21,296 nt of DNA from DUZB01 sp964407525 (GCA_964407525.1 CAYOWC010000052.1:1-21296), one strand, 5' to 3'. Numbered from the stretch's first letter, positions 1-9,200 are shown. Numbers and translations are program-made. Notes: generated by a model from the letters alone, not told the origin.

Positions 1-221
1 TTGGGGATCTTACCGCTGTGGTCAATGTGGGCATGGGTCAAAAACAGGGTATCGATGCTTTTCGGCTCAAAACCCCAGGCATCCCGGTTTCGACTCTCCA
101 TTTGCTTTCCGCCCTGAAAAAGACCGCAGTCCACGAGGACCTTTTTCCCTATCGAACTTTCAATCAGAAAACAGGAGCCGGTTACGGAACCGGCGCCGCC
201 GAGACAGGTTACTTTTACCAT
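1..221 (-). CDS. MBL-fold / beta-CASP RNase-like protein, N-terminal part (cut by window edge)
   Basis: Only the first 73 codons are in the window; the gene continues past base 1. The protein starts MVKVTCLGGAGSVTGSCFLI, followed by VDCGLFQGG and then LTHAHIDHSGKIP. HAHIDHSG is the HxHxDH zinc-binding motif of metallo-beta-lactamase folds. The GGAGSVTGSC start together with DCGLFQGG is typical of the beta-CASP branch (CPSF73/YSH1-like bacterial RNases), which cut RNA in the cytoplasm using two zinc ions. The start at 221 is well supported: on the minus strand an AAGGAGA ribosome-binding site lies just before the ATG. The gene is divergent from the phosphofructokinase gene across a 301-base spacer. 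The beta-CASP domain itself lies outside the window, so the subfamily is inferred from the N-terminus alone. Confidence 0.88.
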   Translation of the reverse strand, partial: MVKVTCLGGAGSVTGSCFLIESSIGKKVLVDCGLFQGGKQMESRNRDAWGFEPKSIDTLFLTHAHIDHSGKIP

Positions 222-522
222 ATCATTCTCCTTATTGTTGTGGCGGGCGCTCGGAAAAGAGGCATCCCACGAAAGAGCCTTTCATTTATGAAGAGTAGGA
301 TCTTATAACCAATTCATATGCTACTACAATTTATTGGCTAATACCATCGAATTCCCTAAAAGGTTTGATATTTCAGAAGATCCAAAGCGTCCATGTGCGA
401 AAATCCCATGGACATGATCAACCTCATGGGGTAGAATTATAGCCCAGTATTGTCGAAATTAAATTGAAAGAATGGGTACGCGCTGCAGTGTCGATCAATC
501 ATGAAATTTCAGGAGATCAGCT
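222..522. promoter_or_regulatory. Divergent intergenic spacer holding the promoters of both flanking genes; one inverted repeat
   Basis: This 301-base AT-richer stretch lies between two divergent starts, so both promoters are expected here. I find no convincing reading frame and no clear -35/-10 pair. The one structure visible is GTCCATG at 389-395 facing CATGGAC at 407-413, a perfect 7-bp inverted repeat with an 11-base spacer, placed as an operator could be. AGGAG at 511-515 is the ribosome-binding site of the plus-strand gene, and TCTCCTT around 227-233 is that of the minus-strand gene. The operator reading is speculative. Confidence 0.45.
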
Positions 523-1812
523 ATGGAAAAAAAGAAGGTGAATTTTGAGGTGCAACGATTGGGTCAATGCCACATTCCCTCGCCCATGGACACAACGAAC
601 TTCGTTGGTGATGAGGATCATGTGCTTTTTCACTCAACCTTGCCGGAGATCCAAGCATTTTTGGGCCAGGGCAATGATCCACCGTGTTTTGAATTGGCAG
701 GACCGCGGGAAAATATTTACTTCGACCCAGCAAAGCTCAAGTGTGGCATAGTCACTTGCGGAGGCCTCTGCCCCGGTCTCAATGACGTGATTCGCGCGAT
801 CGTTCTCGGGCTTTACCATCACTATGGCGTGAAGAGGGTCTTTGGGTTTCCTTTTGGCTATGAAGGGCTCACTTACAGGCATGGACATACACCCATAGAG
901 CTAACGCCTGAAATGGTTGAGGACATCCACAGAGAAGGGGGAACGATACTTGGTTCCTCACGAGGACCTCAGGATGTCTCAGAGATGGTGGACACCCTGG
1001 AACAAATGAATGTGAGCATCCTGTTTACCATTGGTGGAGACGGCGCCATGAATGGATCGCAGGCCATCTCTGAAGAAATCTGGCGCCGGAGTTTAAAAAT
1101 CAGCATCATCGGTATTCCCAAAACCATTGATAACGACATCTCTTATGTGGATGTCTCCTTTGGTTTTGAGACGGCCGTGTCCGAGTCGAGAACCTCCATT
1201 TACGCAGCTCATACCGAGGCGGTTGGTGCAAGAAACGGTATTGGCCTTGTGAAGCTCATGGGTCGTGAATCGGGATTCATCGCCGCTTATGCCACCCTGG
1301 CAGACAACGATGTCAACTTTTGCCTGGTCCCGGAGGTCCCCTTTACCTTGGAAGCCTTTCTGGAAATCTTGAAGGCCAGACTGGAGAAACGGAATCATTC
1401 CGTCATCGTTGTGGCCGAGGGGGCCGGACAGAACCTGGTGTCAGAGACAGGGCAGAAAGATGCGTCGGGCAATGTCCGTTTTGATAACATCGGGCTCTTT
1501 TTAAAAGAACAGATAAATGCCTTTTTCAAAAAAGTCGGAATGGAGGTGGAATTGAAATATATCGACCCAAGTTACATCTTACGGAGTCTGCCCGCCAATT
1601 CGAGGGATTCGGCATTTTGTTTGCTTTTGGGCCACAATGCGGTTCATGCGGGGATGGCGGGCCGGACGAACATGCTCGTGGGGTTCTGGAAAAACGAATT
1701 CACCCACGTCCCAATTCCGTTGGCCGTTTCCAGGCGAAAACAAATCAATCCAGAAGGGCGGTTGTGGGGCCATGTCCTTTCCAGCACGGGACAGCCAAGG
1801 AAAATGATCTAG
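523..1812 (+). CDS. pfkA: 6-phosphofructokinase, ATP-type group III (plant/trypanosome-like)
   Basis: Phosphorylates fructose 6-phosphate to fructose 1,6-bisphosphate in cytoplasmic glycolysis. Visible motifs are GGLCPGLN at residues 80-87 (nucleotide loop), GGDGAMNG from 171, PKTIDND at 199-205 with the catalytic aspartate D203, MGRESG at 246-251 for sugar-phosphate binding, and EGAGQ further on. Gly174 matches the ATP-type glycine (Gly104 in E. coli PfkA), whereas pyrophosphate enzymes have Asp there. Lys200, however, is the residue shared by pyrophosphate enzymes and the lysine-type ATP enzymes of plants, spirochaetes and trypanosomes. The roughly 75-residue lead before the first glycine loop and the 429-residue length (E. 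coli about 320) also fit that group. AGGAG at 511-515 supports the ATG. Donor preference is inferred from family rules. Confidence 0.93.
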   Translation: MEKKKVNFEVQRLGQCHIPSPMDTTNFVGDEDHVLFHSTLPEIQAFLGQGNDPPCFELAGPRENIYFDPAKLKCGIVTCGGLCPGLNDVIRAIVLGLYHHYGVKRVFGFPFGYEGLTYRHGHTPIELTPEMVEDIHREGGTILGSSRGPQDVSEMVDTLEQMNVSILFTIGGDGAMNGSQAISEEIWRRSLKISIIGIPKTIDNDISYVDVSFGFETAVSESRTSIYAAHTEAVGARNGIGLVKLMGRESGFIAAYATLADNDVNFCLVPEVPFTLEAFLEILKARLEKRNHSVIVVAEGAGQNLVSETGQKDASGNVRFDNIGLFLKEQINAFFKKVGMEVELKYIDPSYILRSLPANSRDSAFCLLLGHNAVHAGMAGRTNMLVGFWKNEFTHVPIPLAVSRRKQINPEGRLWGHVLSSTGQPRKMI

Positions 1813-1950
1813 GACGTTTGGATGTCTTTGAAAAAAAATGATAAGGTTCTAATCGTCAATTTTCCGTGAGTTAAAATCCGGTTTTGGATTGAACACATTG
1901 ATCGGCAATGTTTAGATCTGCAACAAGAAAATACAGGAGGATTCAAGAAA

Positions 1951-2805
1951 ATGGAAAGGCATCTGCTTGTAACGGTAAGTGAGAAGCACGACAATCTCTT
2001 TGGGGTGCGGTTTTTGGGGAATTTTTTTGCCAACAAGGAGGGGATGAAAGTCACTCTTTTGTATCTGACACCGAAAGCCCCGGGTCGTTTTGAGGCGGAT
2101 CGGGAAACGGAACTCCAGAACAAGAAATCAGAAGCCACAGGGCGAAAGGCTTTGAATGAGGCAAAGAGGGAACTTTTGAAACTGGGTTTCGAAGAGGAAC
2201 AGGTCTCCACGAAACTCAGGGCCCGCAGGCTCTCTAAAGTGAATGAAATCATTCAAGAGGGATCTGAAGGAAAATATGATGCTGTCGTGCTGGGTCGACG
2301 CGGTCTTTCCCGGTTGGAACAAAGCTTTGATGAAAGCGTCACCAGCGTTTTGTTTGAGCAGGAATGGGGCTTTCCCCTCTGGATCTGCCGAAAACCCGAC
2401 CCCGAGCGGAAACATGTGCTGGCCTGCGTGGATGGGTCTGATTCTTCTCATCGCATGCTGGATCATGTGGGGTTCATTCTGGGGCAGGCCCAAAATCAGG
2501 ATGTGACCCTCCTGGCCATTTCCAGAAAAGGGACTATGGGGGAAACAGCGGTGGAGGAGATCCTTTTTAAGAGCAAGGAGATACTGGTTGCAGACGGCAT
2601 TTCGGAGGAACGGATTCGCTCCAAGGTTATTCCTGAAGCCAATGCGGCAAAAGCCATCATCAAAGAGGCCGGTTCCGGACATTTTGCCGCCGTCGCTGTT
2701 GGCCGGACCGGCAAGGTGATGGGTTTCTTAAAAAAGGTCTTTGTGGGTTCGGTGAGTCGAACCCTCTTTCAGGAACTTGAAGGGGCAGTCCTCTGGCTGG
2801 TTTGA
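1951..2805 (+). CDS. Tandem universal stress protein (two UspA domains)
   Basis: A 284-residue cytoplasmic protein made of two UspA-type alpha/beta domains, roughly residues 1-148 and 149-284. Domain 1 starts RHLLVTVS and ends DAVVLGRRGLSRLEQ then PLWICRKP. Domain 2 starts KHVLACVDGSDSSHRMLDHV and ends VAVGRTGKVMG, VGSVS, AVLWLV. The family's ATP signature is G-2x-G-9x-G(S/T). Domain 2 keeps a recognisable but longer-spaced version (GRTG...VGS), while domain 1 has GRRG but Glu where the later glycine should be. Domain 2 is therefore the better nucleotide-binding candidate. AGGAGG at 1935-1940 fixes the start. It is followed after 40 bases by the potassium transporter gene. USPs beside ion transporters often act as nucleotide-sensing partners; that role here is inference. 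Confidence 0.87.
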   Translation: MERHLLVTVSEKHDNLFGVRFLGNFFANKEGMKVTLLYLTPKAPGRFEADRETELQNKKSEATGRKALNEAKRELLKLGFEEEQVSTKLRARRLSKVNEIIQEGSEGKYDAVVLGRRGLSRLEQSFDESVTSVLFEQEWGFPLWICRKPDPERKHVLACVDGSDSSHRMLDHVGFILGQAQNQDVTLLAISRKGTMGETAVEEILFKSKEILVADGISEERIRSKVIPEANAAKAIIKEAGSGHFAAVAVGRTGKVMGFLKKVFVGSVSRTLFQELEGAVLWLV

Positions 2806-2812
2806 GGTGTAG

Positions 2813-2837
2813 GGACCGCAACCGTATTTTGCGGTTC
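2813..2837 (+). promoter_or_regulatory. Hairpin in the short gap before trkH
   Basis: ACCGCAA (2815-2821) pairs perfectly with TTGCGGT (2829-2835) around a 7-base loop, and G2814-T2836 and G2813-C2837 extend the stem to nine pairs. It ends 8 bases before the trkH ATG at 2846, where the ribosome-binding site should be, and no good Shine-Dalgarno is visible outside it. There is no U-tract, so it is not a normal intrinsic terminator. It could limit trkH translation or trim the mRNA between usp and trkH. The pairing is seen; the function is inferred. Confidence 0.5.
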
Positions 2838-2845
2838 GGATTTCC

Positions 2846-4858
2846 ATGACGCGTTTACCCTTATCCATTAAACGGGCCGGTGTTCAGGGCGTCTTGCTGG
2901 CCGGGGCGCCGGCGCCGTTCATGTTAGCGTATCTCAATGTTGGCGGTGGCATGCCGCCTATCTGGCGTCTCGCTGTGGCTTTCACGGCCGCTGTTTCCTG
3001 TACCCTCTGCGCTTTCCTTATGCTTCGCAGTTCCCATACAGGCAGGATTCTGGGCGCCGTAGCTGCTCTATGTAGCTTTTTGGCGGCATTGCCTTATCTT
3101 GCCGGGGATCCCGTTGCGGCATTGCTGGGTCAGGTCTGCCTCATCGGCGCCGCATTTGCGCTGGTTGATTTCAAGCCTCACGCAGATTATGGAAAAAAGG
3201 CCGGAATGGACGGCTGTTTGCACCGCGCACGATGGGCTGCGCTGACTGTCTCGGCCACCGTCTGTTTTTCAATCATCATCTCAGGACGAGTGCCGCCTTT
3301 CATCACTCAGGCCACCCTTGCGGCATCCGCTCTAGTCGCCCAACTTCTATTTAGTTATTGGGCATGGCGGCGGAAATCGGGAAGCTTGAAGGCTATCTAT
3401 ACCGCCTTGGGCCTTTTCTTTGGGGGTTTGCTCATCGCATCGCTCTATATGGGACACACGGGTGCCGTGGCCCTTGCTCTCGCTTTGGTGACGGTTATTC
3501 TGCTTTTTCGTTCAACGCCCATGCGGGAAAGAAGTGGGTATTGGTGGGAAACGCTTTTTAATCACCCGGCGCGTCTTTTGGTCAGCACGTTCCTCTCCCT
3601 CTGTTTTTTGGGCACGTTTTGCCTTATCATTCCCCATGCCACAAGACCGGGGGGTATTGCCTTTGTGGATGCGGCATTTACTTCTGTGAGTGCGGTCTGC
3701 GTTACCGGTCTGGTTGTTCTCGATACCCCGGAGGCATTTACATTTCTGGGCCAGGCTTTGATTCTGTTACTGATTCAACTGGGGGGGCTGGGTATCATGA
3801 GTATCGCGGCTGTTGCTCTGCATGGTATGGGACGGCGGTTGAGCCTGCGCCAGGAGCGTGTTCTGGTCAGCATGACGGACACCGGTCACAAAGACCTGGC
3901 GGATGCCCTCATCAGGATTCTGAAATTCACGTTCTTTGTGGAAGTCATCGGCGCTCTGATTCTGTTCGGGTTGTTTTCTGTCTCGGGAGATGCATCCGGG
4001 CAGGCCGCCTGGAGAGGATTGTTCACGGCGGTATCCGCTTTCTGCAACGCCGGTTTTTCCCTGCAGAGCGACAGCATGATCCCTTACCGAAACAATCCCT
4101 TTGTTTTGCACACCGTGGCTGCGCTCATCATTTTCGGGGGCATGGCCCCAGCCACCAGCTTTGTTTCCCCCAAATGGTTCATGGGCCGCCGAATCCCCAC
4201 TGCCCACCGTATTGCGCTCATCACCACGGCGGTCATGCTGGTTTCCGGGATGTTTTTTTTTCTGGCCTTTGAATGGAACGGCGTATTATCCGGGTTGACC
4301 ATGGCCGATAAAATTCATAATGCCTGGTTTCAATCCGCCACACTCCGCACCGCGGGTTTTAATTCGGTGGATATGGCGGGCGCGATCAGCCCCATGTTCA
4401 TGGTGATGATCTGTTTCATGTTCATCGGGGGGAGTCCCGGGGGAACCGCCGGTGGAGTCAAGACCACCACCATTGCCGTCCTGGGTATGACCTTCTGGGC
4501 CAATGTCAACAATCGTAACGGCGTCCTATTCCGTAATCGAAGGGTCCCTTCTGAAACGATCTATCGCGCCATCACCATCGTTGCATCCGTTGCCGTGGTC
4601 TGGTTTGCTGTGGTCCTGATGCTTGAAGTGACGCAACAAATATCAGGCCGGGACATTATTTTCGAGGCCACGTCGGCCATCGCGACAGTAGGCCTTTCCA
4701 CAGGCGCCACGGCCGGTTTGGATGAAATCGGAAAGGTAATCATCATGGTGGCCATGTTTGCCGGGCGCATTGGACCCATGACCCTCTTTATGCTTTTGAG
4801 CCGGAATGTGTCCGCCCGCGAGTCGCGTTGTCCGGATGCGAAAATCAACTTGACATAG
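2846..4858 (+). CDS. TrkH/KtrB-family potassium uptake channel subunit with long N-terminal membrane extension
   Basis: Inner-membrane subunit that conducts K+ inward, gated by a cytoplasmic RCK ring. The four pore repeats typical of the SKT superfamily are visible: TSVSAVCVTGL near residue 279, TAVSAFCNAGF from 394, QSATLRTAGF near 496, and TSAIATVGLS near 611, each carrying the filter glycine. GGSPGGTAGGVKTTT after the third repeat is the classic conserved loop. The core starts only around residue 230. Before it lie about 230 residues of several hydrophobic helices absent from E. coli TrkH (483 residues) and Bacillus KtrB (about 450), giving 670 in total. The start is the first plausible ATG after a hairpin; its ribosome-binding site is weak. 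The RCK gene follows within 14 bases, and the pair forms a Ktr/Trk-type system. Confidence 0.92.
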   Translation: MTRLPLSIKRAGVQGVLLAGAPAPFMLAYLNVGGGMPPIWRLAVAFTAAVSCTLCAFLMLRSSHTGRILGAVAALCSFLAALPYLAGDPVAALLGQVCLIGAAFALVDFKPHADYGKKAGMDGCLHRARWAALTVSATVCFSIIISGRVPPFITQATLAASALVAQLLFSYWAWRRKSGSLKAIYTALGLFFGGLLIASLYMGHTGAVALALALVTVILLFRSTPMRERSGYWWETLFNHPARLLVSTFLSLCFLGTFCLIIPHATRPGGIAFVDAAFTSVSAVCVTGLVVLDTPEAFTFLGQALILLLIQLGGLGIMSIAAVALHGMGRRLSLRQERVLVSMTDTGHKDLADALIRILKFTFFVEVIGALILFGLFSVSGDASGQAAWRGLFTAVSAFCNAGFSLQSDSMIPYRNNPFVLHTVAALIIFGGMAPATSFVSPKWFMGRRIPTAHRIALITTAVMLVSGMFFFLAFEWNGVLSGLTMADKIHNAWFQSATLRTAGFNSVDMAGAISPMFMVMICFMFIGGSPGGTAGGVKTTTIAVLGMTFWANVNNRNGVLFRNRRVPSETIYRAITIVASVAVVWFAVVLMLEVTQQISGRDIIFEATSAIATVGLSTGATAGLDEIGKVIIMVAMFAGRIGPMTLFMLLSRNVSARESRCPDAKINLT

Positions 4859-4863
4859 AGGAG
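4858..4863 (+). promoter_or_regulatory. Ribosome-binding site that fixes the KtrA start
   Basis: GAGGAG lies 9 bases before the ATG at 4873 and overlaps the last base of the trkH stop codon. The same frame is open back to an ATG at 4828, but the 15 extra residues would lie inside trkH, have no such site, and precede the natural Rossmann start QILIIGLGHFG. The start is therefore 4873. Confidence 0.85.
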
Positions 4864-4872
4864 TGTACGAAT

Positions 4873-5532
4873 ATGTCGCAACAGATATTGATCATCGGGT
4901 TGGGCCACTTCGGTATGTCGCTGGCCCGTACACTGTCTGAAAAGGGCGCTGAGGTGCTTGCGGTGGATTCCCGCAAAAGCCTGGTTGAGGAAGCCTCTTC
5001 CTTTGTAACGGAAGCGGTGGTGGCAAATGCCGCCGACGAGAACGAACTGGTCCGTCTCCGGCCTGAGAAAAGAGACGCCGTGGTCTGCGCCATCGGTGAT
5101 GATTCCAAGGAATCTTCTATCATCTGCACGGCGTTGCTTCGCCAAATGGGCGCCCCTTTTGTTGTTTCGCGGGCCAATGATAAAATGCACCAGCGCATTT
5201 TACAACTGGTGGGCGCCCACCAGATCATCAATCCGGAGCAGGAATTCGGTCGTCGTTTTGCCAACCGTCTCCTTTATCGCCATGTTATCGCTCAGACATC
5301 CATCGGAGACGACCTGCACCTCACCGAGATTCTGACCCAGCCGTCAATGGTAGGGAAAAACCTTATAGCGCTTGCGCTTCCGAAACGTTTCGGTGTTATG
5401 GTGGCGGCCATCCGTCGCGGTACGCCGGGTCGGCTGATGCAACCTTCCCCCGATGAACCGCTGCAGGCGGAAGATAAACTGGTGATCGTTTCCACTGAAG
5501 CGGCGATTTCCCGATTGATGGAGGGCGTATAA
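4873..5532 (+). CDS. KtrA/TrkA-type RCK regulatory subunit of potassium uptake
   Basis: A 219-residue cytoplasmic gating subunit. An RCK_N Rossmann domain (about residues 3-125) begins QILIIGLGHFG, a GxGxFG dinucleotide loop, and has the usual acidic end of strand 2 (VLAVDS). An RCK_C domain (about 140-219) follows, with LTEILTQPSMVGKNL and the closing EDKLVIVSTE. Single-RCK proteins of this length assemble as octameric rings that open or close the membrane subunit on binding ATP/ADP or NAD(H); some RCK_C domains bind c-di-AMP, which cannot be judged here. The gene begins 14 bases after the trkH stop and ends 2 bases before the next ATG, so it is co-transcribed with both. KtrA fits the size better than the double-RCK E. 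coli TrkA. Confidence 0.93.
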   Translation: MSQQILIIGLGHFGMSLARTLSEKGAEVLAVDSRKSLVEEASSFVTEAVVANAADENELVRLRPEKRDAVVCAIGDDSKESSIICTALLRQMGAPFVVSRANDKMHQRILQLVGAHQIINPEQEFGRRFANRLLYRHVIAQTSIGDDLHLTEILTQPSMVGKNLIALALPKRFGVMVAAIRRGTPGRLMQPSPDEPLQAEDKLVIVSTEAAISRLMEGV

Positions 5533-5534
5533 CC

Positions 5535-6197
5535 ATGAAGGCGGCACAATCCGTTCGCTTGGGGGCATGGTTGTTGATCGGACTCAATCTGATGATGGCG
5601 CTGGGATCCATCTGGATTTTCATGCGTATGGCGCCGGCAATCGAGGTGATCATTGAACGGAATGAGCGATCACTGGAGGCATGTGAGGAAATGCTTGCAT
5701 CTCTGGCTATGATCAGCCACGATGCCCATGCCGACCCGGCCTTGAAGACGGCTTTTTCAGACGCCCTCCAAGGCGCTCAAAACAACATCACCGAAAAAGA
5801 AGAACCCGCAGCACTGGAATCCATCAAAGCCGATTATTCAAGGGCTTTTCTCGGAAACGAGACCGCTCGGCGAAAAACCGTCGCTGCCATTGTCCTTCTG
5901 GGAAAGATCAATCGAGAGGCCATGATCGCGGAGGACCGTCGCGCCCGGCAATTTGGGAATGCCGGCGCCTGGGGGGTGGTGTTTATGGCGGTCAGCGTTT
6001 TCTTCGCGGGGATGCAGTTTAAGCGAACGGTTAGCAGAAATCTCGCGGCGCCCCTGGAAGAAATTCATTTGGTTATCTCCGCTCACCGAAATGGAGATGC
6101 TCTTCGCCGCTGTACGGGTTCCCAACTGCCCGCAGACGTGAAACTCGTATACAGCGGCATCAACGAACTCCTGGATCGGCAGCGCCTTTCCGGATGA
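5535..6197 (+). CDS. Small two-helix membrane protein ending in a HAMP-like segment (sensor stub)
   Basis: No named family is recognised. The 220 residues read as a membrane helix (about 8-30, LGAWLLIGLNLMMALGSIWI), a roughly 105-residue extracytoplasmic part rich in Glu, Ala and Lys that looks helical (EACEEMLASLAM, ALESIKADYSRAF), a second membrane helix (about 138-160, AGAWGVVFMAVSVFFAGMQF), and a cytoplasmic tail with NLAAPLEEIHLVISAHRNGD and INELLDRQ. That order is the input half of methyl-accepting proteins and histidine kinases (helix, four-helix-bundle sensor, helix, HAMP), but no kinase, cyclase or signalling domain follows. It starts 2 bases after the ktrA stop, with GGAGGG at 5520-5525 inside ktrA as ribosome-binding site, and is followed after 9 bases by the translocase fusion gene, so it is probably translationally coupled. 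Sensing function is inference. Confidence 0.72.
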   Translation: MKAAQSVRLGAWLLIGLNLMMALGSIWIFMRMAPAIEVIIERNERSLEACEEMLASLAMISHDAHADPALKTAFSDALQGAQNNITEKEEPAALESIKADYSRAFLGNETARRKTVAAIVLLGKINREAMIAEDRRARQFGNAGAWGVVFMAVSVFFAGMQFKRTVSRNLAAPLEEIHLVISAHRNGDALRRCTGSQLPADVKLVYSGINELLDRQRLSG

Positions 6198-6206
6198 GGT
6201 GACGGG

Positions 6207-9200
6207 ATGTACCGATTGCTCCGTAAATGGCTCAACCTTTACGAGGAGGAAACGGCCCTTTTTTTATGGGTGGCGCTGTTGCTCTTTGTCATCCATGTGG
6301 GAAACATTCTCTTTACCAACACTGCCGAGACGGCCTTTCTTAAACGCTACGGGGTGCAATACCTCCCCATCATGTACATGATCAATGCCGTTGTCACTTT
6401 TTTCATCATGGGGGTGCTGACGGGAATTATGGCCAGGATGCCGGACAGCCGGCTTTTGTCTTACATGCTGGTGGGGAGCGGAACCGTGGTGGGTGTCCTG
6501 CGTTTTGCCATTCCCCTGGGCTGGGACCTCCTTTATCCGGTCCTCTTTTTGTTGAAGAGCCAACTGGAAGTTCTCCTGGCCCTGGTCTTCTGGAATATGG
6601 CCAATGACCTTTTCAACACCCGCCAGTCCAAGCGGATCTTTCCCCTTATAAGCGCAGGCGGCGTGATTGGGGCGATCCTGGGGAGTTTTGCTACGAGCCC
6701 CCTGGCGAAACTGATTACTCTGGACAACCTTCTCCTGGCCTATTTTGTCCTCTCCCTGGTGGCGGCTGCCGTGGTTCATCGAATGGGGCATCTCTACCCC
6801 ACCCTGCTGGTGCGCGACCAGGCCGCCGAGAAGAAAGGAAAGGGGAAATTGCGAACGAACATTGTCCAGGAATTCAGGAAGATCCTGCCCCTGATGAAGG
6901 AATCCACCCTCATCCAGGTGCTCATCGCCTTATCCCTCATGGCCAATATCGTGATTACCATCATCAATTATCAGTTTAATTTCGCAGTGAATCAGAACTA
7001 CGCCACGGAAGGGGGCATGATCAGGTTCTTTGCGGTTTTTCGGGGATTTCTCAACAGCATCAGCCTGGTCATCCTCCTTTTTGTGGGCAAGCTCTATGGA
7101 AAATGGGGCATCCCCGTGGCCCTCATGATTCATCCCTTTAACTACGTGATTGCTTTCCTGGCCCTCCTGTTCCGTTTTGATATTTACTCGGCCATGTACG
7201 CCAGGATATCGACCAATGTGTTTCGGACCGCCATCAACACGCCGGCCATGGCTATCCTGATGGGATTGTTTCATCCCTCTCAGCGCGCCGTTGTACGGCC
7301 CTTTCTCAGGGGAACCGTGGTGAGGATCGGTACCCTCGTGGGATCGGGGCTCATTCTGTTTTTGGGGGATCTGTTTCATCCGCGCTATCTTTCCATCATC
7401 GCCCTGGTGTGCATGGGGGTGTGGCTGGCCTACGATTTTATCCTCAAGAGGCACTATTCCCGGATCCTTCTGGATCTCATATCCAAAAACATGATAGATC
7501 TGAAATCTCTGGCGCCGGGGGAAGCGGTGCGTATTTTCAGGGACAAGAAGATGCAGGCCAAGCTCCTGGAGTCTTTTCTCAACTCCAGAGGAAAGGATTG
7601 TCTATGGTATGGGAAACTCCTGAGGGACCAGGATGTTCCCGGTTTTGATGATGCGGTTTTAACGGTTCTGAAAAGGGAAGATGACCGGACGCGGGTTGGT
7701 TTGCTGGAGTTTCTTTCGGCTCGGTCAGGGAAAGAGGCCATTCCGATTTTCAGGGATCTGGCGGATTCCGTTGAGCCCCAGCTTTTATTGGCCATGGCAA
7801 AGGCCGCCAATCGATTCCCCCCTGAAATCAGCCGGGACTGGAACCTCGAAGGCTTCCAATCCGTTTCATCCCCTGAAATAAGGGGTTATTTCCTGGCCGG
7901 GCTCTATGGAAATGCCCCGGAGAAGTACCTGGAAGTTATTTCGTCTTTTCTCCGGTCTAAAAAGCCCCAGGAGAGGTGGGCCGGGGTGATCGCCTCGGGT
8001 GAGTCGGGAAACGGGGCATTTGTGGGGGCGCTTCGGGAGATGCTCGCTGCTGAAAAAGAGTTGGACATCCTCTGCGCCCTTTTTCGATCCTTATGGCAGT
8101 TGAAAGACCCTCAGCATAACGACGCGGTACTTCCCTACTTGTCCCATCCTTCGGACAGGGTTCGCCTGGCGGCCCTGGCAGCCTTGCATATTCAGGGTGA
8201 CCCATGCCTCGTAAGGGTCATTGCCCTCATGGGGGATGCCACCCCGGAAATCAGCGCAAAAGCCATGGAAATGATTCAAAACAGCGACTACCAGAATCCA
8301 CTGGTCCTGGTGGAATCTCTCAGTTTCCCCGGACAGAGGGTGCGCGAGGGTCTTTTTAAGGTTTTGGCAGAGTTAAACGTCAAAGACCTGGACGTTTACC
8401 GTTTTGCACGGCTCCAGGTTGAGAAAAGCTACGGATGTCTTGCAATTTCCGATCGCCTTAGGCGGTTGCCTCAAAGCCCCCGACGGGATATCCTCATGGA
8501 TCATCTGGAGCAGGAGAAAAATAGCACCGTGGAAAACATTCTCCGTGTCCTATCCATTCAAGACGCATCCGGTCAGATGCGCATTCTGTGGAGAGGCTTT
8601 TCCTCGGGAGACCCACGCCGGCGCGCCAATAGCATCGAGGCTCTGGGCAATGTGGTGACCCCCGCCCTTGGCCGAATCCTGGTGCCCCTTCTGGAAGAGA
8701 TGCCGGCCGAAGATCAGCTCAAGATCGGGAACCGGCACTTCACGCTTCCAGATCCGCGTGTGGGCCATGGGGCATTGTTTTTACAGCTTCTGGCCAAAGG
8801 GGACTGGATTACCTCCGTGCTCACCCTTTCTCTCATGGCCACGGAGGGTCCCGGCGATCTGACGATCCATTCTTTGGTGCCTTTCACAAGGTCGGAAAAT
8901 CCCCACATACGGCGGATGGCGGCTACGGTGCAGCGCGTGTGGGCCCCGGGAGTCGAAACAGGGGAGGAAGAGGATCGGGGCATCGATTTCATAGAGAGGA
9001 TTTTTCAACTGAGAAAGATCGCGGTTTTTGAAGGCCTTGATGTGAGTAAACTGGCCGCCATTGGTTCCATGGTAGGGGAGGTTGTCTATTCGAAGGGAGT
9101 GGCGGTCTTCAGGGAAGGGGAACCTGGGGAGGCCTTGTTTTTGATTGTTGAAGGCGAAGTATCTGTCTCCAAGAGCCGGCCGAGTAAAAGAGATCCCGGT

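Noticed and set aside
1889..1917. Possible promoter TTGAAC, 17 bases, TTAGAT before the USP gene
   Set aside because: Only about 4 of 6 and 3 of 6 matches to the sigma-70 boxes; such matches are expected by chance in this AT-rich gap.
3619..4272. 217-codon plus-strand frame inside trkH
   Set aside because: Rich in Cys, Gly and His with no fold-like pattern; it is a frame-shifted shadow of the TrkH pore region.
4828..4872. Longer start for the RCK subunit
   Set aside because: Fifteen residues overlapping trkH with no ribosome-binding site; GAGGAG at 4858-4863 serves the ATG at 4873.
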